From the NCBI RefSeq assembly GCF_016827675.1, contig NZ_JAERJA010000005.1:124001-188000 (forward strand): 64,000 nt of DNA. Direction: 5' to 3'. Both the position numbers and the translations under genes were made by a program. The DNA is from Nocardioides limicola (GTDB lineage: Bacteria; Actinomycetota; Actinomycetes; Propionibacteriales; Nocardioidaceae). The notes under the pieces are model-generated. The model had not been told where the DNA came from. It saw only the letters and a list, made by a program, of their open reading frames with translations, and ran no database searches. Shown piece after piece: positions 8,891 to 17,987 of the stretch; the stretch's first letter is position 1, and the number at the start of each line of letters is the position of its first letter.

Positions 8891-9666
8891 GCCGACCACC
8901 TCTCGAGTACGCCGTCGTGGCGGTCCAACCTCTGTTCGTCGTCGCCCGCGGAGCCGCCGAGGTACATCTGCTGTACCTCGTTGGTGGCGCGGAGCGCGGC
9001 GGCGCTGCCGCCGAGCACGACCCGGCCCTGCCCGAGCACGAAGCCCTGGTCGGCGATGGCGAGCGCCATGGCGGCGTTCTGCTCGACGAGCAGCACACTG
9101 GTGCCTGCCTCGCGGATGTGCTGCACGATCTCGCCGATCTGGGCGACGATCTTGGGTGCCAGCCCCAGCGTCGGCTCGTCGAGGAGCAGCAGGATGGGCT
9201 CGCTCATCAGGCCGCGGCCGATCGCGAGCATCTGTTGCTCTCCCCCGGACAGCAACACCGCGCGCTGGCGGCGGCGTTCGGCCAACACCGGGAACATGTC
9301 ATAGATGCGGCTGATCTGGCCATCGGAGCGCCCCCGCCGCGTCGCGGCGCCGGCCACGAGGTTCTCCTCGACCGTCAGGTCGGTGAACACGCGCCGGCCC
9401 TCTGGAATGTGCGCAATGCCGCGTCGCACGATGGCCTCGGCACGCACTCCGGCGAGCGACCGCCCTTCGAAGGTCACTTCTCCCCCGACCAACCGTCCGC
9501 GGTGATGGCCCAGGACCCCGGACAGGGTGCGCATCAGCGTAGTCTTCCCGGCACCGTTGCCGCCGACGACGGCGGTGATCGACCCCGCCTCGGCGGTCAG
9601 GTCCAGACCGTCCAACGCGGGCGCGCCCTCGCCGTACCTGACGGTGGCACCCTGGAGTTCGAGCAT
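8887..9666 (-). CDS. ABC transporter ATPase, LivF type
   Basis: The 259-residue ATPase shows Walker A GGNGAGKTT, signature LSGGEQQML, Walker B LLLLDEPTLGL and the VLLVEQN switch motif, all standard for LivF. GAGGGG lies just upstream of the ATG. It is the first gene of the five-gene importer operon in the order F-G-H-M-binding protein. The 152-bp gap that separates it from the upstream MDR gene holds an inverted repeat and may have its own promoter. Confidence 0.88.
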   Translation of the reverse strand: MLELQGATVRYGEGAPALDGLDLTAEAGSITAVVGGNGAGKTTLMRTLSGVLGHHRGRLVGGEVTFEGRSLAGVRAEAIVRRGIAHIPEGRRVFTDLTVEENLVAGAATRRGRSDGQISRIYDMFPVLAERRRQRAVLLSGGEQQMLAIGRGLMSEPILLLLDEPTLGLAPKIVAQIGEIVQHIREAGTSVLLVEQNAAMALAIADQGFVLGQGRVVLGGSAAALRATNEVQQMYLGGSAGDDEQRLDRHDGVLERWSA

Positions 9667-9681
9667 TGTTGTCCCCTCGGA

Positions 9682-9699
9682 TCACGCGTTGCTGCGTGA
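9682..9699. promoter_or_regulatory. Inverted repeat upstream of the ABC importer operon
   Basis: Six-base arms TCACGC and GCGTGA are separated by six bases, 16 bases before the livF-type start codon on the minus strand. The position suits an operator or a 5'-UTR hairpin. Six-base arms can arise by chance, so support is modest. Confidence 0.3.
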
Positions 9700-9818
9700 A
9701 CCGATGGTGAGGCTCATCACACGGGTGTCGCGGCGCTTGTTCCGCTGTCCGGCACGCGCCCTGGGCCCTCGCCCTCCGGGCCAAGCGTGCGGTGCGGTCC
9801 GCGGGGTCGGGCCGTGGC

Positions 9819-10841
9819 TCAGACGGGGTCCGACACGTGGAGGATCAGCTTGCCCGGCTCCTTGCCGCTGAACATCGTGGGCAGCAGGTCGGGTGCCTTG
9901 TCGAACCCGGACACCACCTGTTCCTCAACTCGCAGCGTTCCGTTTACCACCCATTCCGCCAGCTGCTTGGCCCCGTCTTCGAGCTGGTCGCGGTAGAAGG
10001 GGAGGAGGATGCCCTGGACTGAGAGCATCTGGGTGCAGATCTGCATGTAGTTCCTCGGGCCCTGCATCTGCACGTCGGTGTATCCCGATGACATGGCTCC
10101 GCAGATGAGGATGCGACCTCGCGGCGCCATGTGCAGCAGCAGCGTGTCGAGCATGTCTCCCCCGACGTTGTCGAAGTAGGCATCGACGCCCTCGGGGCAC
10201 AACTCCGCCAGGCGCGCGCCGATGTCCTCACTCTTGTAGTCGATCGCGGCGTCGTAGCCGGCCTGCTCAACGATCCAGTCGCACTTCTCCGGGCCGCCTG
10301 CTGTTCCGATCACCTTCTTCGCGCCGAGCGCCTTCGCGATGCCGCCGGCGAGGTATCCAGTCGCGCCTGTCGCAGCGGAGACCACAACCGTGTCGCCAGG
10401 CTTGACCTTCAGCCCGTCGGTCACGCCGAAGTATGCGGTGAGTCCCCCCACGCCGAAGATTCCCAGGTTCCACGTCAGGGGGTAGCCGGCGTCGGGCAGC
10501 ACCATCAGCGGCATCGGACCGTCCCCGCGGACGAGGACGTAGTCCTGCCAGCTCATGAAGCCTGCGACGATGTCGCCGACGGCGTACGAGGGGTCGCGCG
10601 AGTCGACGACCTGGCCGATGCCCATCGTGCGCATCGGTTCGCCGATCTGGATGGGGGGCATGTAGCCGCCGTCGTCGGTCAGCCAGATCCGCTGACTGGC
10701 GTCGTAGCCGAAGTACATTGTGCGCACCAGCACGTCGCCGTCCGCAGGCTCGGGCACTGCGGCCTCGTGGAAGCGGAAGTCGTCGCGGGACACCGCACCG
10801 ACGGGGCGACGGGCCAGCAGCCATTGACGGTTGATCGTCAT
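9819..10841 (-). CDS. MDR-family NADP-dependent oxidoreductase (double-bond/prostaglandin reductase-like)
   Basis: The 340-residue protein has the zinc-free MDR fold of the leukotriene B4 dehydrogenase/CurA group: MTINRQWLLARRPVG at the start, WQDYVLV, and the nucleotide-binding stretch VVVSAATGATGYLAGGIAKA. Members reduce the double bond of enones with NADPH. AGGAGA lies 7 bases before the ATG. It sits between the mhpA-like gene and the importer, all on the minus strand. Its upstream region carries one copy of a duplicated 87-bp block also found before the mhpA-like gene, which suggests shared control. Confidence 0.8.
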   Translation of the reverse strand: MTINRQWLLARRPVGAVSRDDFRFHEAAVPEPADGDVLVRTMYFGYDASQRIWLTDDGGYMPPIQIGEPMRTMGIGQVVDSRDPSYAVGDIVAGFMSWQDYVLVRGDGPMPLMVLPDAGYPLTWNLGIFGVGGLTAYFGVTDGLKVKPGDTVVVSAATGATGYLAGGIAKALGAKKVIGTAGGPEKCDWIVEQAGYDAAIDYKSEDIGARLAELCPEGVDAYFDNVGGDMLDTLLLHMAPRGRILICGAMSSGYTDVQMQGPRNYMQICTQMLSVQGILLPFYRDQLEDGAKQLAEWVVNGTLRVEEQVVSGFDKAPDLLPTMFSGKEPGKLILHVSDPV

Positions 10842-10893
10842 GAGATCTCTCCTGTTGTCATCGTGCGGTGAACCTTCTGAGCGAGCACGACGT

Positions 10894-10980
10894 GTCGGTG
10901 CGTGCTGGAACCAGAAACTAGGCGTGTGGACCCGCAGTGGGCATGACGCTCCGCGCAATCGCGCTTGCCTATCCCTGCAC
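10894..10980 (-). promoter_or_regulatory. Duplicated upstream block, copy A
   Basis: This stretch aligns with copy B near 12.8 kb at about 84% identity by hand, with the shared cores GGCATGACGCT, GGAACCAGAA and CTTGCCTATCCCTGCAC read on the plus strand. Its near edge is 52 bases before the MDR start codon on the minus strand; copy B is 64 bases before the mhpA-like start. The same sequence at the same place before two co-directional genes suggests a shared promoter or operator region. The regulator is unknown. Confidence 0.6.
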
Positions 10981-11084
10981 TCGGGACGGACAGCAAAGAC
11001 GCGCCAGAAGGGGCGGCGGCTGCGATCGAGCAACGAATGCTCGCCGGGATGCCGACGCAGAGATCCAGGAGCTCCGCCGGACGC

Positions 11085-12689
11085 TCACCGAGGCGTGGCA
11101 GCGCCTTCGCTGACCGTGCCCTCCGGACCGTGCTGGCCCTCCCGGGCGGCGGGCACGGGGAACTGGGGAACCGTCAGGCCCTCGAGGTCTGTCGCAGCCA
11201 CGAACCGGTCGGGGCGCACCGCCACGACGCGTGCACTGCTGCCCTCCAACCACGGGAGGAGCATCCGGTCGGTGTCGACGCAGGCATCCGGGCCCGACGC
11301 GTAGGCAGCGGTCGGGGAGACCCGGACGTAGCGCGCACCGAGTCGGTCCCAGCCTTCTCTCTCGGCAGGACTGAGCACCTCCAACGGGTCGACGTCGGCA
11401 CCCAGCAGGACGAATCCGTTGCCGAGGAAGTCGTCGAGCAACAGGCGGCGCCCGAGGGTGTCGGTGACCATCGGCTGCGGGACCATCCGGCCGACGAGCG
11501 ATGTGCGAGCGAACGATCCCCGGAACCAGCCCGCTGCGAGCCGCGGGGTTGCCAGCTCCCCGGCAGGATCCCGGTCCGCGCGTCGCATCAGCTCCGCCTG
11601 CTCGACCGGGGAGAGCTCCTGCTTGATGATGCGCCCCAGATGCACGGCCAGGTCGGTGTAGTACGCCACGTTGGGCCGCCGCTCCGCCTCGTACGTGTCC
11701 AGCCACTCCGGCGCGAGCGAGCCCGTCAGGACCCGGCCCATCTTCCAGCCGAGGTCGTAGGCATCGCGTACGCCCGACTGCATTCCGGCGCCCGCCCACG
11801 GAGGCATCAGATGGGCGGCGTCGCCCGCCAGGAACACCCGGCCCGCTCGCCAGGTGTCCGCCGTCCGCGTGTGATGGCGGTAGAAGGCATGCTGGTGGAT
11901 CTCCACGTCGTCCTCGGAGACGCCGATCGCATGCAGGAGCCGCCACACCTCGACGCTGGTCGGGTAGTCGGCGGGTGACTCGTCAGGCCGCAGCGGGATC
12001 TCCCAGCGGTGGTTGCCTGCCGAGAGTGCGACGTCGACGACGGGCCGTTCCTGGTCCGACCAGAACGTCAGAATGTCGCGGTCGGGCCACCAGCGCTTGA
12101 CTCTGCAGTCGATGACCACCCAGGTCACGTCGAGGGTGTCGCCCAGCAGGCTCGCGCCGATCACGGAGCGGGTCCTCGATGATCCACCGTCGGCGGCGAC
12201 CACGTAGCGCGAGCGCACCGTCGTTGCACGACCGCTGGCGAGGTCGGCCGCCCGGATGGTCACGCCCTCGTCGTCCTGCTCGAGGTCGGTCACCTCGTAG
12301 CCGAACCGGACGTCGATCTCGGGACGTTCCGCGGCGCAGGCGCGCAGTTCCTTCTCGAGGGCCGGCTGGTAGATGTTGTAGAACCGCGAGGGACCACCCA
12401 TGACCGACGGTGGGTGCTCGACGCGGTGAATCTCCGTGCGGTCGTAGGTCAGCCACCGCGAGGCGCGTTGCGGCTCGAGCGTCGGCGCCACCCTCCGGTC
12501 GATGCCCAGCGCCTGGAAGATCCGAACGGTCCAGTCGTTGACCGTCATCGCCCGCGCCCGCTGGTAGACGTCCTGCTCACGCTCGAAGGCGATCGTGGTC
12601 GCCCCCTCGCCGGCCAACGTCAGGGCCGCGACCACCCCTGTCGGACCGTAGCCGACGACGACCACGTCTGCGTCGTAGTCGCCGTTCAC
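11085..12689 (-). CDS. mhpA: FAD-dependent aromatic hydroxylase, MhpA-like
   Basis: The 534-residue protein is a class A flavin monooxygenase: dinucleotide motif VVVGYGPTGVVAALTL at the N-terminus, the mid-chain DGGSSRTR region that contacts FAD/NADPH, and the FAD ribityl motif VFLAGDAAHLMPP. Length and order fit 3-(3-hydroxyphenyl)propionate hydroxylases (MhpA, about 550 residues), which make the 2,3-dihydroxy substrate for MhpB. It uses a GTG start preceded by GGAGAAGGG. It stands alone between two copies of a repeated upstream block. The gene symbol shows family, not proven substrate. Confidence 0.75.
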   Translation of the reverse strand: MNGDYDADVVVVGYGPTGVVAALTLAGEGATTIAFEREQDVYQRARAMTVNDWTVRIFQALGIDRRVAPTLEPQRASRWLTYDRTEIHRVEHPPSVMGGPSRFYNIYQPALEKELRACAAERPEIDVRFGYEVTDLEQDDEGVTIRAADLASGRATTVRSRYVVAADGGSSRTRSVIGASLLGDTLDVTWVVIDCRVKRWWPDRDILTFWSDQERPVVDVALSAGNHRWEIPLRPDESPADYPTSVEVWRLLHAIGVSEDDVEIHQHAFYRHHTRTADTWRAGRVFLAGDAAHLMPPWAGAGMQSGVRDAYDLGWKMGRVLTGSLAPEWLDTYEAERRPNVAYYTDLAVHLGRIIKQELSPVEQAELMRRADRDPAGELATPRLAAGWFRGSFARTSLVGRMVPQPMVTDTLGRRLLLDDFLGNGFVLLGADVDPLEVLSPAEREGWDRLGARYVRVSPTAAYASGPDACVDTDRMLLPWLEGSSARVVAVRPDRFVAATDLEGLTVPQFPVPAAREGQHGPEGTVSEGAATPR

Positions 12690-13073
12690 GGCAGATCCCT
12701 TCTCCGTCGCGGTATCAAGGTGGCTGAGTGATGCCGTCTGAGATCACCCGCGCGTCGGTGCGCGCTCGGAACCAGAAGGTAGGCGTCGGGGCGCGCAGGG
12801 GCATGACGCTGCGCGCAAGCGAACTTGCCTATCCCTGCACGTCGCTCCGACGACGCATCAGCGGCTTCGCCTATCAGGGTGGGCCTCCGGAATGCAGGTC
12901 TGCACTATCTCGTGTTCCGTTGTGTGGCACGGGGTGGGCGGCCCGCCCCTCACACCCCGCACCGTGGGAGCCCGGTACGCCGCTGCCCGGTTCTCCGGAT
13001 CGGTCGTGCTCGATTGAGTGACTGACACCATCAGCTGTCGGCTCAGCCTGTCTACGGCGAAGAGGAGCTCGTG
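12690..13073. other. Divergent intergenic region between mhpA-like gene and hydrolase
   Basis: These 384 bases separate two divergent genes. They hold repeat copy B in the part nearer the mhpA-like gene and, in copy B only, a clean GCAAG-N4-CTTGC inverted repeat. The half next to the plus-strand hydrolase has a GC-rich inverted patch (GGGCGG/CCGCCC) and the AGAGGAG ribosome site but no recognisable gene. Confidence 0.5.
12754..12840 (-). promoter_or_regulatory. Duplicated upstream block, copy B
   Basis: Second copy of the block described near 10.9 kb, same orientation, 64 bases before the mhpA-like GTG. It contains the inverted repeat GCAAG-CGAA-CTTGC, which is degraded in copy A. Possible -10 elements in the same place of both copies are TACCTT here and TAGTTT in copy A, read on the minus strand; these are weak guesses. 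Confidence 0.6.
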
Positions 13074-14006
13074 ATGACTCAGACGGCGGTATCCCGGCAG
13101 GACGTGCGGTTCACATCGGGTGACGGCGAGTGTGGGGGGTGGCTCTTCCTGCCCGCCGGCGCGGCGACGGACTCGCCTGTGCCGATCGTCGTGCTGGGTC
13201 ACGGTCTCGCGGGGATCAAGAGCCAGCGGCTCGACACGTTCGCGCAACGGTTCGCCGAGCGGGGGTACGCCGCCCTGGCCTTCGACTACCGCCACTTCGG
13301 CTCGAGCACCGGCGAACCTCGACAGCTCGCCGATGTCGGAACACAGTTGGAGGACTACCGCAGCGCCGTGGCGCACGCTCGGACCCTCAGCGCAATCGAT
13401 CCGCGTCGGGTGATCCTGTGGGGGACTTCATTCGCCGCTGGGCATGTGATGGTCACGGCCGCAGAAGACCCCGCCATCGCCGCAGCGATAGCCCAGTGCC
13501 CGTTCTCCGACGGCCTGACGGCGGCGCTAGCGATGCCGAAGAAGACGGGGATACGGCTGATGCTGGAGGCCGTCAAGGACCGGCGGACGGTGAAGAGGAA
13601 GAAGCCGCCGGTGCGAGTTCCCGTCGTAGGGTCCCCTGGAGATCTGGCAATCATGACCTCACCGGACTCTATGAACGGGTTGCGGGCGATCTTCGACGCA
13701 TCGGGGGAACCGTTCGAGATCCCCGAGATTCCCGCACGCTTCATGTTCCAGGTGCCCGTCTACCGGCCCGGTCGTCGGGCATCCGGGGTGAAGGCGCCGC
13801 TGCTTGTCTGTCTGTGTGAGCGGGACAAGGTGACACCAGCGCGCAAGACAGCGCAACTCGCCTCCCGCGCCCCGCAAGGAGAAGTCAAGCGCTACGACGC
13901 CGACCACTTCGACATCTATGTCGGCGAATGGTTCGAGCGTGTCGTGGCTGACCAGATCGAGTTCCTCGAGCGGCACGTGCCGGTCGAGGCGACCGCCGTA
14001 CGCTGA
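13074..14006 (+). CDS. Alpha/beta hydrolase (dienelactone hydrolase/acyl-peptidase-like)
   Basis: The 310-residue protein has the hydrolase fold with VVLGHGLAG as oxyanion region, the nucleophile elbow GTSFAAG, an acid candidate in CERDKVTP and a histidine candidate in YDADHFDIY. The elbow reads G-x-S-x-A, not the usual G-x-S-x-G, a variant known in some members. The ATG with GGAG six bases upstream is preferred over the adjacent GTG. It is followed after 19 bases by a secreted lipase gene on the same strand. The substrate is unknown. Confidence 0.7.
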   Translation: MTQTAVSRQDVRFTSGDGECGGWLFLPAGAATDSPVPIVVLGHGLAGIKSQRLDTFAQRFAERGYAALAFDYRHFGSSTGEPRQLADVGTQLEDYRSAVAHARTLSAIDPRRVILWGTSFAAGHVMVTAAEDPAIAAAIAQCPFSDGLTAALAMPKKTGIRLMLEAVKDRRTVKRKKPPVRVPVVGSPGDLAIMTSPDSMNGLRAIFDASGEPFEIPEIPARFMFQVPVYRPGRRASGVKAPLLVCLCERDKVTPARKTAQLASRAPQGEVKRYDADHFDIYVGEWFERVVADQIEFLERHVPVEATAVR

Positions 14007-14025
14007 CGGAACCAGGGAGCCGACG

Positions 14026-15117
14026 ATGAAGCTGGCTGTCCATCTCCTCTGCCTCGCACTGGCCGCCACCCCGATGGCAGCGGCCGAGGACGGCGAGTAC
14101 GCACCACTGGACCGGCCCGGCCCGGAGCTCAGCGTCCCGACCGCAGACCTCGAGGCGTCACTGGAGTGCCACGGCGATCCGAGCAGCGGCCCACGCGCAG
14201 TACTGCTCAGCCCGGGCACCAGCGTCACACCGAAGGAGAACTTCTCCTGGAACTGGCAGAACGTCTTCACCGACGAGGGCCGCTACTGGTGTGCGGTCTG
14301 GATGCCGTACAACACCTTCGGCGACATCCAGGTTGCCGGCGAGTACCACGTCCACGCGATCCGGACGATGTACGAACACACCGGTGAGCCGATCGCGATT
14401 CTGGGCCACAGCCAGGGCGGCATGAATCCTCGTTGGGCGCTGCGGTTCTGGCCCGACGTACGCCCGTTGGTCTCCGACGTCATCGGCATGGCGCCCTCCA
14501 ACCACGGCACCACGATGCTGATGCACTGCATCGAAGGGGTCACCACCTGCCCTCCAGCAGTGTGGCAGCAGACCACGGGCTCGAACTTCATGGAGGCGCT
14601 CAACAGCCTCGCCGAGACCTTCGCCGGCATCTCCTACACCAACATCTACACCGCGCTCGATGCGGTGGTCCAGCCCACGAAGTCCTCCGGCCTGACCACC
14701 GGCGACGGGGAGATCTCGAACATCGCCGTCCAGGAGTTCTGCCCGCTCGATCCGTACGAGCATCTCCTGATGGGCACCGTCAGTCCTGCGGTTCACGCGC
14801 TGGTGATGGATGCGCTGCTCCACGACGGCCCGGCCAAGATCGATCGCGCCGACTCCAGCGCCTGCACCCGGCTGTCCATGCCGGGTGTCGACCCGACCTC
14901 GCTGGACTCCTACACCACGCCCCTGCTGGCACTGCCAACGTCGCTCAGCACCGTGCTCCCCTTCGTCAATGCCGCAGGCGCTCCGATGGTCGACGCCGAG
15001 CCCGCGCTGCGCTGCTACGTCCACGCCCGCGGCTGCGCGACCGCTGTCAGCACCGCCCCGACCAGCCGGTCGAGTGCCTCCAGCATCTCCAGGTCCCTGA
15101 TCCCCGACAGCAGATAG
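14026..15117 (+). CDS. Secreted lipase, CalB-like
   Basis: The 363-residue precursor starts with a signal peptide of about 20 residues (MKLAVHLLCLALAATPMAAA). It then has PYNTFGDIQ, the nucleophile in ILGHSQGGMNPRWALRFWP, the acid candidate in TALDAVVQP and paired cysteines, the pattern of Candida antarctica lipase B-like esterases found in actinobacteria. CAGGGAG lies seven bases before the ATG. It should act outside the cell on esters, perhaps freeing acids for the neighbouring catabolic genes (inference). Confidence 0.75.
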   Translation: MKLAVHLLCLALAATPMAAAEDGEYAPLDRPGPELSVPTADLEASLECHGDPSSGPRAVLLSPGTSVTPKENFSWNWQNVFTDEGRYWCAVWMPYNTFGDIQVAGEYHVHAIRTMYEHTGEPIAILGHSQGGMNPRWALRFWPDVRPLVSDVIGMAPSNHGTTMLMHCIEGVTTCPPAVWQQTTGSNFMEALNSLAETFAGISYTNIYTALDAVVQPTKSSGLTTGDGEISNIAVQEFCPLDPYEHLLMGTVSPAVHALVMDALLHDGPAKIDRADSSACTRLSMPGVDPTSLDSYTTPLLALPTSLSTVLPFVNAAGAPMVDAEPALRCYVHARGCATAVSTAPTSRSSASSISRSLIPDSR

Positions 15118-15512
15118 GTCCCCAGCCGGCCATCGACATCGGGCGGCCCGGCATCGGCCCCTCATTCCCGGCCGTGCTGCAGGCGCAGGAAAGCGGCGCC
15201 GCCTTCGGCATCAACCCGGACAACGAGGTCTGCTACAGACTGGACTTCTTCACTCCGAGATGCGGGCCCTGATAACGCTCCACCGCAGCGCCGCGTTCGC
15301 CCACCTGAACTCCTCCTCCGGCGAACAGGCGATCAGCCCGTTCAGCACCCCACACGCTGCCGGCCGCCACCTCAGGGCCCCGAGACTCCGGACCACCTGG
15401 TCGCGCCGTCTGGCCGGCATCGGGCACCGGATCCCGCCCGCCAGGTGCCGCTCTCGCACCTCGTTCGCTCTAGCATGCCCGAAGGAGAAGCACCGCCGCC
15501 TTCGATCTACCG
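15118..15512 (+). other. Gene-poor stretch with a possible coding remnant
   Basis: No intact gene is supported in these 395 bases. From about 15125 to 15272 one plus-strand frame, different from the lipase frame, reads with natural-looking composition (PAIDIGRPGIGP, then GINPDNEVCYRLDF) and ends in a stop. It has no start of its own and may be the broken C-terminus of a lost gene. The rest shows only short random frames. Confidence 0.35.
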
Positions 15513-16391
15513 TCAGCCTCCCGCACCCGACGGGTCTTGCGTATTGAACGCTGCGTCGAAGGGTCCCCGTTCGGCCACCTTGACGGCGGTGAGCCGGTCG
15601 ACCTCAGGAGCGACTCGGCGGAACAAGATGTCGAGGAGGGGTCGGGCGACAGCATGGAGGAGGTACTGGAGGCGCAGGGAACCGGGCACGAACACCCGTG
15701 CGCTGCGTCGCCGGACGCCACGGGCAAGAGTGTCTGCCGCTTCCGCGACGGAGTAGGTCTTGCCGACCGGACCCGGAAGCCCAGTGCGCATGTGCAGGAG
15801 GTCGGGGTGTTGGGCTTCTCCGGTGCGGACCATCGGCGTGTCGATGAACATCAGGTAGGCGACGCCTACATCGACCCCGACATGGGCGAGCTCAACCCGC
15901 ACGACGTCGAGCAGTGCCTCGAGCCCAGCCTTGCTGGCTGCGTAGAACCCCTCTCCGGGGGGCGCCATGATGGCCGCCGCTGAAGCGACCCCGAGCAGGT
16001 AGCCCTTGCTCTCGATCAGGTGGGGGATGCAGGCGTGGATGAATCGCCAGTTCCCGGTCAGGTTGACGTCCAGCTGCCGGGCGAGCGCGTCGGGGTCCAG
16101 GTGGCGGGCCACGCCTACGGCGCCGATGCCTGCATTGGAGATGGCGACGTCGATCCGGCCGAAGCGGTCGACCGCGGCGGCGACGGCTGCCTGCACCGAG
16201 GCCTGGTCGGTGATGTCGCAGACGATTCCGACGCTTCCCTGGATCGTCTCCGTTGCCTGCAGCAGCGCCTGTTCGTTCCGGTCGAGCAGCGCGACACGGT
16301 GGGTGGAGGCCAAGCGTCTGGTCAACTCCAGTCCGATCCCGTTGGCTGCGCCCGTGACTACCGCGACGGGCAGTTGCTCCGACTCAGACAT
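15513..16391 (-). CDS. Short-chain dehydrogenase/reductase
   Basis: The 292-residue protein has the classical SDR motifs: cofactor-binding VVTGAANGIG, NAGIG, and the catalytic serine and Y-A-A-S-K after GEGF. The acidic end of beta-2 (LLDRNE) suggests NAD(H) preference. The C-terminal extension after residue 240 is longer than in minimal SDRs. The ATG overlaps the end of the acyl-CoA synthetase gene by eight bases; it is the last gene of the acyl-CoA operon and may oxidise a hydroxyacyl or alcohol group. Confidence 0.82.
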   Translation of the reverse strand: MSESEQLPVAVVTGAANGIGLELTRRLASTHRVALLDRNEQALLQATETIQGSVGIVCDITDQASVQAAVAAAVDRFGRIDVAISNAGIGAVGVARHLDPDALARQLDVNLTGNWRFIHACIPHLIESKGYLLGVASAAAIMAPPGEGFYAASKAGLEALLDVVRVELAHVGVDVGVAYLMFIDTPMVRTGEAQHPDLLHMRTGLPGPVGKTYSVAEAADTLARGVRRRSARVFVPGSLRLQYLLHAVARPLLDILFRRVAPEVDRLTAVKVAERGPFDAAFNTQDPSGAGG

Positions 16392-17955
16392 TGCGGGTCC
16401 TCCCTTGCCAGTATGGTTCGCGGAGATCCTTCTTGAGAACCTTGCCGTTCGCACTGCGAGGCAGGGACTCGACCAGCAGGACCGACTTGGGGGTCTTGAT
16501 GCCGCTGAGGCGCTCGCGGCAGTAGGCGATCAGCTCGTCGTCCGTCAGCTCAGCACCCGGGTTGAGCTCGACGACAGCGGTGACTGCCTCGCCCCACTCA
16601 TCATCGGGAAGTCCGATGACGGCGCAGTCCTGGACGGCAGGGTGGGTCCAGATCACCTGCTCTACCTCACTGGGGAACACGTTGAAGCCGCCGGTGATGA
16701 TCATGTCCTTCTTGCGGTCGGTGATGTGCAGGAAGCCCTCGGCGTCGAGGAACCCCACGTCGCCGGTGTGGAGCCACCCGTCGACGATGGTCTCGGCGGT
16801 CGCCTCAGGTGCCTTGTAGTAGCCCTTCATCACCAGGTCGCCGCGGACGCAGATCTCGCCGGTCTCTCCGACCGGAAGCGGGTCGCCCCGGTGGTCGAGG
16901 ATCTCGACTCGGATGAGTGGCGCGGGACGACCCGCAGCGGAGAGCCGGTCGTCGTCGGCGACCCTGCCGTCGATGAAGTGCTCCTCCGGGCGGAGGAACG
17001 CGATCCCGGACGGCGCCTCGGTCTGTCCGTACCCCTGGAACAGCACCGGTCCGAACACCTCGATGGCACGGCGGAGCTTCTCGGTGGACATCGGGGCGGC
17101 GCCGTACATGAGGTACTTCAGGGAGGAGAGGTCGCGTGATTCGATACCCGGCACCTCCAGCAGGCGGTAGATCACCGTCGGCGGCAGGAAGACCTCGGTC
17201 ACCCTGTGCTTCTCGATCAGGTCAAGGAGCAGCAACGGGTCCGGGCGGGTCATCACAACGACTGTTCCGCCTCGGGCTGTGCACGGCAGGGTCAGGGTGC
17301 CGGCGGTGTGCGTCATGGGCGCCGCGACCAAGTTGACCAGAGGCTCATCAGCGCCGTAGGGGGCCGCGAGCATCAGATGGGCTGTGCTCACCGAGAGGCT
17401 GCGGTGGGTGTTCATCACACCCTTGGGGAGTCCGGTGGTCCCGCCGGTCGGCATGATGCCGGCGACCGCGTCCTGCTCCGGAGCGAACCGAGGAGGGTCG
17501 CTGGACACTCCGTCGGTGAACGTGCCGAGAGTCATCCCGTCGACCACGTCCACCCCTCGCTGGTCCGACCCGAGCGAGACGACCGTGGACAGCTGGTCGA
17601 GATCCGGCCGCAGCTTCTCCACCACGGGCAGGAAGACCTCGTGACAGAACAGCACCTCGCAGTCGAATGCGTGCAGCAGTCGCTGGATCTCCTCCGGTGG
17701 GTTGGCGGGGTTCACCGGCACCCAGGCCAGACCGGCACGCCACAAGCCCAGGACACACGCCCAGGCGACGGGGTCGTTCGGAGCCAGGACCGCGCCCTTG
17801 GTCTCGGGCGCGAAGCCCGAGCGGTGCAGGGCGTGGGCGACCCGACACGAGATCTCGCCGATCTCCTGGTAGGTGAAACTGCGGTCGTCGCTGATGAATG
17901 CCACCCCGTCCGGGTTGGCACGCCAACCGCGGTCGAAGAAGTCGGTGATGGCCAT
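16384..17955 (-). CDS. Acyl-CoA synthetase (AMP-forming, FadD-like)
   Basis: The 523-residue adenylate-forming enzyme has the P-loop PTGGTTGLPKGV, GYGQTEAPSG, the hinge region DRKKDMIITGGFNVFP and the C-terminal lysine motif in LPRSANGKVLKKDLR. It activates a carboxylic acid to its CoA thioester with ATP. With the dehydrogenase, hydratase and thiolase in the same operon it likely begins beta-oxidation of a side chain or ring-derived acid. It lies 32 bases after the acyl-CoA dehydrogenase gene. Confidence 0.88.
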   Translation of the reverse strand: MAITDFFDRGWRANPDGVAFISDDRSFTYQEIGEISCRVAHALHRSGFAPETKGAVLAPNDPVAWACVLGLWRAGLAWVPVNPANPPEEIQRLLHAFDCEVLFCHEVFLPVVEKLRPDLDQLSTVVSLGSDQRGVDVVDGMTLGTFTDGVSSDPPRFAPEQDAVAGIMPTGGTTGLPKGVMNTHRSLSVSTAHLMLAAPYGADEPLVNLVAAPMTHTAGTLTLPCTARGGTVVVMTRPDPLLLLDLIEKHRVTEVFLPPTVIYRLLEVPGIESRDLSSLKYLMYGAAPMSTEKLRRAIEVFGPVLFQGYGQTEAPSGIAFLRPEEHFIDGRVADDDRLSAAGRPAPLIRVEILDHRGDPLPVGETGEICVRGDLVMKGYYKAPEATAETIVDGWLHTGDVGFLDAEGFLHITDRKKDMIITGGFNVFPSEVEQVIWTHPAVQDCAVIGLPDDEWGEAVTAVVELNPGAELTDDELIAYCRERLSGIKTPKSVLLVESLPRSANGKVLKKDLREPYWQGRTRNV

Positions 17956-17987
17956 GGAGTGCGTCCTTTCGATGCTCCGCGTGGGAG

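Noticed and set aside
15250..15547. Small genes in the gap between lipase and SDR
   Set aside because: Short frames on both strands have random-looking composition, poor ribosome sites and no recognisable motif.
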